In this document: piece by piece, positions 59,831-64,000 of the stretch
Position numbering within the stretch: position 1 is the stretch's first letter
Layout of the letters: each line of letters begins with the position of its first letter
Assembly (NCBI GenBank): GCA_009684525.1
Contig: WKKR01000002.1
Coordinates: 682,001 to 746,000 of the forward strand
DNA length: 64,000 nucleotides
Source: Geobacter sp.
GTDB taxonomy: Bacteria > Desulfobacterota > Desulfuromonadia > Geobacterales > DSM-12255
Reading direction: 5' to 3'
Made by a program: the position numbers and the translations under genes
Notes under the pieces: model-generated
The model's database searches: none
What the model was told of the DNA's origin: nothing
What the model saw: only the letters and a program-made list of their open reading frames with translations

Positions 59831-61330
59831 ATGGACCTGCCGGTGCCAGACATTGCCAGACTGGGGAGCGATACTCTCCGCACTATCGTCGAGAACATGC
59901 CGATCGCCGCGGTATTCATCGATGGGGAGCGTGTCTATCTGAACAGGGCCGCAGAGGAGCTTACCGGTTACGAGCGGCAGGAGATCGGTCTCCAGGACGA
60001 ATGGTACCACCGGATCTTTCCCGATGGGCACGAAGCGGCCCGCGCCCTTTTCGAAGACGACCGTGCCGCCGGTTTCCCGGTTCTCCGCGAACTGGTGATC
60101 CGCCGGAAGGACGGCAGCACGAGGACTGTCGAGTTTGCGGCAACCGGTTCCGGACTGACCATCTGCATCATGCACGATATCACCGAACGAAAACAGATGG
60201 AGAGGTCACTGCGGGAGAGCGAGGAACGTTACCGGCTCTTCTCCGCCCTGACCTCGGATTATGTCTATTCCTGCAGCCGCCGTGGCAACGATCCCTACCG
60301 TGTTGTGTGGCTGGGGGGGGCCATCGAGACGATTACCGGCTATACCCCGGAGGAGATTGCCGCCAAAGGGTGCTGGCTGCAGATCGTCTATCCCGACGAT
60401 GTGGCACGGATCAGCGAGGGATTGATGCGACTTGCCCCCTGCGATACCCATGCGGCCGAATTCAGGATAGTCAGGAAGGACGGCACGGTCCGCTGGGTCC
60501 ACGAGGTCTGCCGGTGCCTGGAAGGGGGGAGGCCGGACGAACTGATCCTGTTCGGGACGTCGCAGGATATAACCTTGCGCAGGCAGCAGGATCGCGATAT
60601 CAAGATCCTTAACGAAAACCTCGAACACCTGGTGACAGAGCGCACCCTCGAACTGGGAAGGATCAACGAGGAACTGGCCAGTTTTTCCTATGCAGTGACG
60701 CACGAACTGCGAGCACCGATCGCACGCCTGATCGGATTCAGCAAAGCCTTGACCGATGAGACTCTTTCTGCCGGCGAGGCCCGTTTCCTGGCCGAACGGA
60801 TCAGTGTGGCCAGCGGGCAGTTGCAGGGGGTGGTCGATGCAATACTGATGCTGAGCAGGTTGTCCAAGGTCGAACTGTCGCTGCAGCCGGTGGACCTGAG
60901 CGGGATAGTGCGGCAGAAGATTGCCTGCAAACTGGCTGAGCATCCGGACCGGCAGGTTGCACTGGCTATAGCTCCCGATGTCGTTGCGGTTGCCGATCCT
61001 GCATTGATCGAGGTCTGTATCGAAAACCTGGTCGGCAATGCCCTCAAGTATACCGGCCAGACGACCGGGACGCGGATCGAGTTCGGTGTTACCGAACAGC
61101 ATGGCCAACGGGTCTTTTTCGTCCGGGACAATGGGGCGGGGTTCGACATGGACTTTGCAGAGAAGCTCTTTGTCCCTTTCCAGCGGCTGCACCGGGAGGA
61201 CGAATTCCCCGGCATGGGGATCGGCCTCGCCACGGTGGAGAGGATTATCGACCGTCATCATGGCAGGATCTGGGCAAAGGCCTCTGTTGGCGGGGGCGCT
61301 ACGTTTTATTTTACCCTGGGAGATTCCTGA
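59831..61330 (+). CDS. PAS-PAS histidine kinase
   Basis: A 499-aa soluble sensor kinase starting MDLPVPDIARLG. AGGGAG lies 5 bases before ATG 59831; ATG 59813 has no RBS. Two PAS domains (about 15-135 and 140-270) are followed by a short coiled coil, the H box SYAVTHELRAPIARLIG with phospho-His near 291, and an ATPase (ENLVGNALKYTG, RDNGAGFDMDFAEKLF, GMGIGLATVERI). The H-box variety resembles bacteriophytochrome-type kinases. No response regulator is adjacent. It is divergent from nifEN, so a link to nitrogen control is possible but not shown. Confidence 0.92.
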   Translation: MDLPVPDIARLGSDTLRTIVENMPIAAVFIDGERVYLNRAAEELTGYERQEIGLQDEWYHRIFPDGHEAARALFEDDRAAGFPVLRELVIRRKDGSTRTVEFAATGSGLTICIMHDITERKQMERSLRESEERYRLFSALTSDYVYSCSRRGNDPYRVVWLGGAIETITGYTPEEIAAKGCWLQIVYPDDVARISEGLMRLAPCDTHAAEFRIVRKDGTVRWVHEVCRCLEGGRPDELILFGTSQDITLRRQQDRDIKILNENLEHLVTERTLELGRINEELASFSYAVTHELRAPIARLIGFSKALTDETLSAGEARFLAERISVASGQLQGVVDAILMLSRLSKVELSLQPVDLSGIVRQKIACKLAEHPDRQVALAIAPDVVAVADPALIEVCIENLVGNALKYTGQTTGTRIEFGVTEQHGQRVFFVRDNGAGFDMDFAEKLFVPFQRLHREDEFPGMGIGLATVERIIDRHHGRIWAKASVGGGATFYFTLGDS

Positions 61331-61357
61331 TGACCCGGACTGACCGGAGATGACGTG

Positions 61358-62206
61358 ATGATGCAGCAGAGTTTCGTAATCCAGATGTTCCGGTACCTGG
61401 AACGGCAGAAGAAGGGGACCATCCTCGCCATTGCCGTTGTCCTGACGCTGGTGATGTCAATTGTAGATGTGCGGGTTGGCACCGACTACTCTCTGGCCCT
61501 GTTCTATCTCATTCCCATCAGCATTATGGCCTGGTTTTTCGAGACCCTGTACGCGCTCATGTTCTCGATCATCTGTGCCTTTGCCTGGTTCTATGCCAAC
61601 GACATCTATACACGGGATCACGTGTTGTGGGTGATGTTGACCAACATCGGCTATTACCTGTCGTTTTCGGTCATCGTCTCCAGGATCAGGGTGCTGTACG
61701 ACCACCAGCTCTTCAGCGCCAAAAGGGACCAACTGACCGGCATTCTCAACGTGACCACCTTTAATGAATACGTGACGAACGACATCGCTCTCATGAACCG
61801 GGGCAAGGAGTGGTTCTCCCTGGTCTACCTGGGGCTGGAAGGGTTCAAGGAGGTCAACAGGTCCAAAGGGTACGTGGCCGGCGATACCCTGCTTGCGGCA
61901 ATGGTATCGGCCATCTCCGCTCAACTGCGAAAGACCGACAAGTTCGCTCGGCTCGGCGGGGCGGAATTCGTCCTGTTTCTCCCCTCGACGAACATCAGCG
62001 CGGCCAACGATGCCGTCAGCAAGATTAAGAATGCGATCGCCTCGGTGAACAGAGGGGAAGAGCATGCCATTTCGTACAATATCGGCGTGGTTTCGTGTCT
62101 GATGCCGAACATGACGCTGGAAAAGCTTGTGGCTCGGGCGAAGAAGCTCTATACCGAAGCCAGGGGCAAGGGCAAGGGGGGGGTCGCCTGTGGGATCGTC
62201 CAGTAA
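61358..62206 (+). CDS. Membrane GGDEF-like protein with degenerate active site
   Basis: A 282-aa protein with four hydrophobic helices in the first 115 residues (for example GTILAIAVVLTLVMSIV, ALFYLIPISIMAWFF, ALMFSIICAFAWFYAN) of the kind that precede GGDEF domains. The GGDEF domain follows: KRDQLTGILNVTTFNEYV, LGLEGFKEVNRSKGYVAGD and LGGAEFVLFLP. The signature is GGAEF, and the DxLT motif is kept, so catalysis is doubtful. GTG 61355 and ATG 61361 are alternative starts. It lies 27 bases after the PAS kinase and is probably co-transcribed. Confidence 0.88.
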   Translation: MMQQSFVIQMFRYLERQKKGTILAIAVVLTLVMSIVDVRVGTDYSLALFYLIPISIMAWFFETLYALMFSIICAFAWFYANDIYTRDHVLWVMLTNIGYYLSFSVIVSRIRVLYDHQLFSAKRDQLTGILNVTTFNEYVTNDIALMNRGKEWFSLVYLGLEGFKEVNRSKGYVAGDTLLAAMVSAISAQLRKTDKFARLGGAEFVLFLPSTNISAANDAVSKIKNAIASVNRGEEHAISYNIGVVSCLMPNMTLEKLVARAKKLYTEARGKGKGGVACGIVQ

Positions 62207-62262
62207 CGCGGTGTCTGCGGTGCGCCGTTCCTGCCCGTTCTACCGCGATGACGGGAAGATGC

Positions 62263-63210
62263 TCAGCCGCTTGCCAAAGCAGCCCACCATGCCATAACCA
62301 CAATCGCGGCACTTGCAGCCGCCAGCAGCGCATCCAAGCCGCGGCCGGGTCGACCGAATCGGCCGAGCAGGAGTTCGGTCACGAGACCGAGACCGGTGCC
62401 GGAGAGCAGGCCGAACAGGTGTGCCCCCAGGTCGGTCCGCTCCCCCTGCGTTCCCAGCAGCGCCAGCAGGGCTAGGGCGGCTGCGACGGGAAGGGGCCAG
62501 CGCCTCTGCAGCTGGTGCCGGTTGCGGACCAGGGTGAGCGCCGCCAGGATACCGACGGCGCCGAAAACCACCGTGGAGGCTCCCACCGAACTATGACTGG
62601 GGGGGTGAATCCAGGCATTGGCAAGGTTGCCGAGGGCGCCGGAACCAAGGAGAAGGCTCCAGGCAAGGCCCGAGCCGAGTTCGCGGCAGAGCTGGACGGT
62701 GAAGATGCCGCCGATTGCCAGGTTGCTGAGCAGGTGCAGCCAGTCGGCGTGGAGGGTAAGGGCTGTTACCAGTCGCCACCACTCACCCGCCCGGATTTTT
62801 GCGGCATCGGCACTCCCGAGTGCCAGCCAGTCGATGTGCTGTCTGATGGGGAGCGAGATGTCGAGGAGGGTGATGTTGTGGAAAGCGGCGAGCAGGAGCA
62901 GGACCGACAGGGTGGCGAGGGTATTCTCCACCAAGGGGCGGGACGGTGGTGATGGGGGAGGCCAGTTGCTGTTCTCGGCCCAGTAGAGGTGGAGCTCCTC
63001 GCGGGCTGCGGCGCTGACGACCGTCGGCACAAGGAGATGCCAGCCCCTGTCGTCTTGTTCGAGCTGGCAGGGGATCGACCGCGACAAAAGGACCAGGGCC
63101 AGGCTGTTGGCCTGCGCTTCGCTCAATGCTCCATGGCCGGCTTCCGGTCGGCCCGGGGCGACTTCCTGCCAGACTGTATCGGGTGCGCTGCCTTCGCTGT
63201 GCCACTCCAT
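62263..63210 (-). CDS. Rhomboid family intramembrane protease
   Basis: A 315-aa protein with a cytoplasmic N-terminal part of about 95 residues and six or seven membrane helices. The rhomboid signature is complete: WWRLVTALTLHADWLHLLSNL (HxxxxHxxxN), the catalytic Ser in VGASTVVFGAVG and the catalytic His in DLGAHLFGLLSG. It should cleave membrane-anchored proteins. The start at 63210 lies behind a weak RBS. It converges with the GGDEF gene. Substrate unknown. Confidence 0.92.
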   Translation of the reverse strand: MEWHSEGSAPDTVWQEVAPGRPEAGHGALSEAQANSLALVLLSRSIPCQLEQDDRGWHLLVPTVVSAAAREELHLYWAENSNWPPPSPPSRPLVENTLATLSVLLLLAAFHNITLLDISLPIRQHIDWLALGSADAAKIRAGEWWRLVTALTLHADWLHLLSNLAIGGIFTVQLCRELGSGLAWSLLLGSGALGNLANAWIHPPSHSSVGASTVVFGAVGILAALTLVRNRHQLQRRWPLPVAAALALLALLGTQGERTDLGAHLFGLLSGTGLGLVTELLLGRFGRPGRGLDALLAAASAAIVVMAWWAALASG

Positions 63211-63342
63211 GGGGTAACTATAATCATCATTGTCGCGGTTTGCCAGGGGCTGACGAAATTTGCGGCATAAGCTCCTGGCTGATACAATGTAACATAGTGC
63301 AGTAATTCAGGAAACCGGCAGCTGCCATGGGACAGGGAACGA

Positions 63343-64000
63343 TGGAAAACTTTAGGGCGTTGCGCAAATATGTGGTTCCGGAAATCATCTACGGGGTGGA
63401 TGCCCATCGCCTGACCGGCCAATATGCCGGACGACTCGGTCTCAGCACGGTTCTCGTCGTAAGCGATCCGGGCGTCGAGTCGGTCGGCTGGCTGGGCCGG
63501 GTTCTGGACAGTTTGCACGCGGCAGGTATCGTAGGCGTGCCGTTTGTCGCTGTCACGTCCAATCCCAAAGATTACGAGATCATGGCTGGTGTCGAGCAGT
63601 ACCGCGGTGCGGGGTGCGACGGCATCGTAGCAGTCGGTGGCGGGAGCCCCATGGATTGTGCCAAGGGTATCGGCATCGTCTGCTCTAACGGGGGGCATAT
63701 CCTCGATTACGAAGGGGTCGATCAGGTTCCCCAGCCGATGCCGCCTCTTATCTGCATCCCTTCTACTGCCGGTTCCGCAGCCGACGTCTCCCAGTTCGCC
63801 ATCATCACCGATACCGAGGGGCAGAGGAAGATCGCCATTGTCAGCAAATCGGTGGTCCCCGATCTGGCTCTCATCGACCCGATGCTCACGACTACCATGG
63901 ATCGCGATTTGACCGCCTGCACCGGCATGGATGCCCTGACCCATGCGATAGAGGCGTATGTATCCAATGCCAGTTCGCCCTTTACCGATATTCACGCTCT
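63343..64000 (+). CDS. Iron-containing alcohol dehydrogenase, 3' end outside window
   Basis: The frame is open to the window edge (at least 219 codons). The N-terminal Rossmann-like part has RLGLSTVLVVSDPGV, GIVAVGGGSPMDCAKGIGIV (NAD-binding GGGS) and STAGSAADVSQFAI. Then come LIDPMLTTTMDRDLTACTGMDALTHAIEAYVS, with the first metal ligands of the Fe-ADH family. The family interconverts alcohols and aldehydes with NAD(P)H. AGGGAA precedes ATG 63343; ATG 63328 in the same frame is an alternative. Confidence 0.9.

Overview
This 64 kb window reads as a chromosomal segment of a member of the Geobacterales (Desulfuromonadia; Geobacter, Geotalea, Trichlorobacter and relatives). The grounds are a G+C-rich backbone, a single-ORF nifE-nifN fusion, sigma54-driven nif units with terminator-containing leaders, a penta-haem nrfA next to nrfH, dense PAS/MCP/GGDEF signalling genes and short dispersed palindromic repeats. 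No rRNA, tRNA or CRISPR array was seen. The genus assignment is inference.

Layout. 1-10.4 kb: two very large proteins of unknown function (the first cut by the window edge), then a GNAT acetyltransferase, a DUF6916-like protein and three paralogous tail-collar (Mdp-type) proteins. 10.6-17.3 kb: a 2033-aa secreted multidomain surface protein with six 279-bp Fn3 repeats and a dockerin-like C-terminus, followed by a small lipoprotein that may be cohesin-like. 17.6-22.5 kb: a CHASE/PAS/GAF hybrid histidine kinase, a small orphan gene and a DUF4197 protein. 22.6-27.1 kb (minus strand): a nitrite-ammonification operon nrfH-nrfA-4Fe4S membrane protein-HPP protein-unknown secreted protein, with an FNR-type palindrome upstream. 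27.3-30 kb: FMN riboswitch-ribB, rubredoxin, a His-rich mini membrane protein and an EEP-family phosphodiesterase. 30-41.3 kb: PAS protein, chemoreceptor, Hsp20, PPC/DUF296 protein, cysteine synthase, a c-di-GMP-type operon (small protein-HDOD-GGDEF, then PilZ), a Crp/Fnr regulator, transketolase and a PAS protein.

41.3-47.7 kb is a nitrogen-fixation accessory region: nifB coupled to a GNAT gene, a Cys-rich small protein, a macro-domain protein, a 98-aa protein coupled to draG, draT, two NifX-family genes and fdxB. The 957-aa fused nifEN lies 9 kb further on at 56.6-59.4 kb. The nifB, nifX and nifEN leaders each combine a sigma54 promoter, an intrinsic terminator and a shared hairpin motif that overlaps the terminator stem. 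This suggests ANTAR-type antitermination, as known for Geobacter GnfR. DraT/DraG provide reversible ADP-ribosylation of NifH.

47.9-54.8 kb is a visibly AT-rich island splitting the nif genes. It holds a 1338-aa STAND NTPase with a nuclease-like N-terminus (Avs-like defence candidate), an ankyrin protein and two toxin-antitoxin modules (HigBA-like and VapBC). A chemoreceptor gene sits between the island and nifEN. 59.8-64 kb: a PAS histidine kinase, a membrane GGDEF protein, a rhomboid protease and the start of an iron-containing alcohol dehydrogenase.

The least explained signals are a promoter-like element present three times with fixed internal spacing (7.56, 21.27 and 48.0 kb), a macro-domain gene beside draTG, a repeat-like insertion translated in frame inside nifEN, and a 170-bp repeat that abuts gene ends in both the nrf and nif operons.
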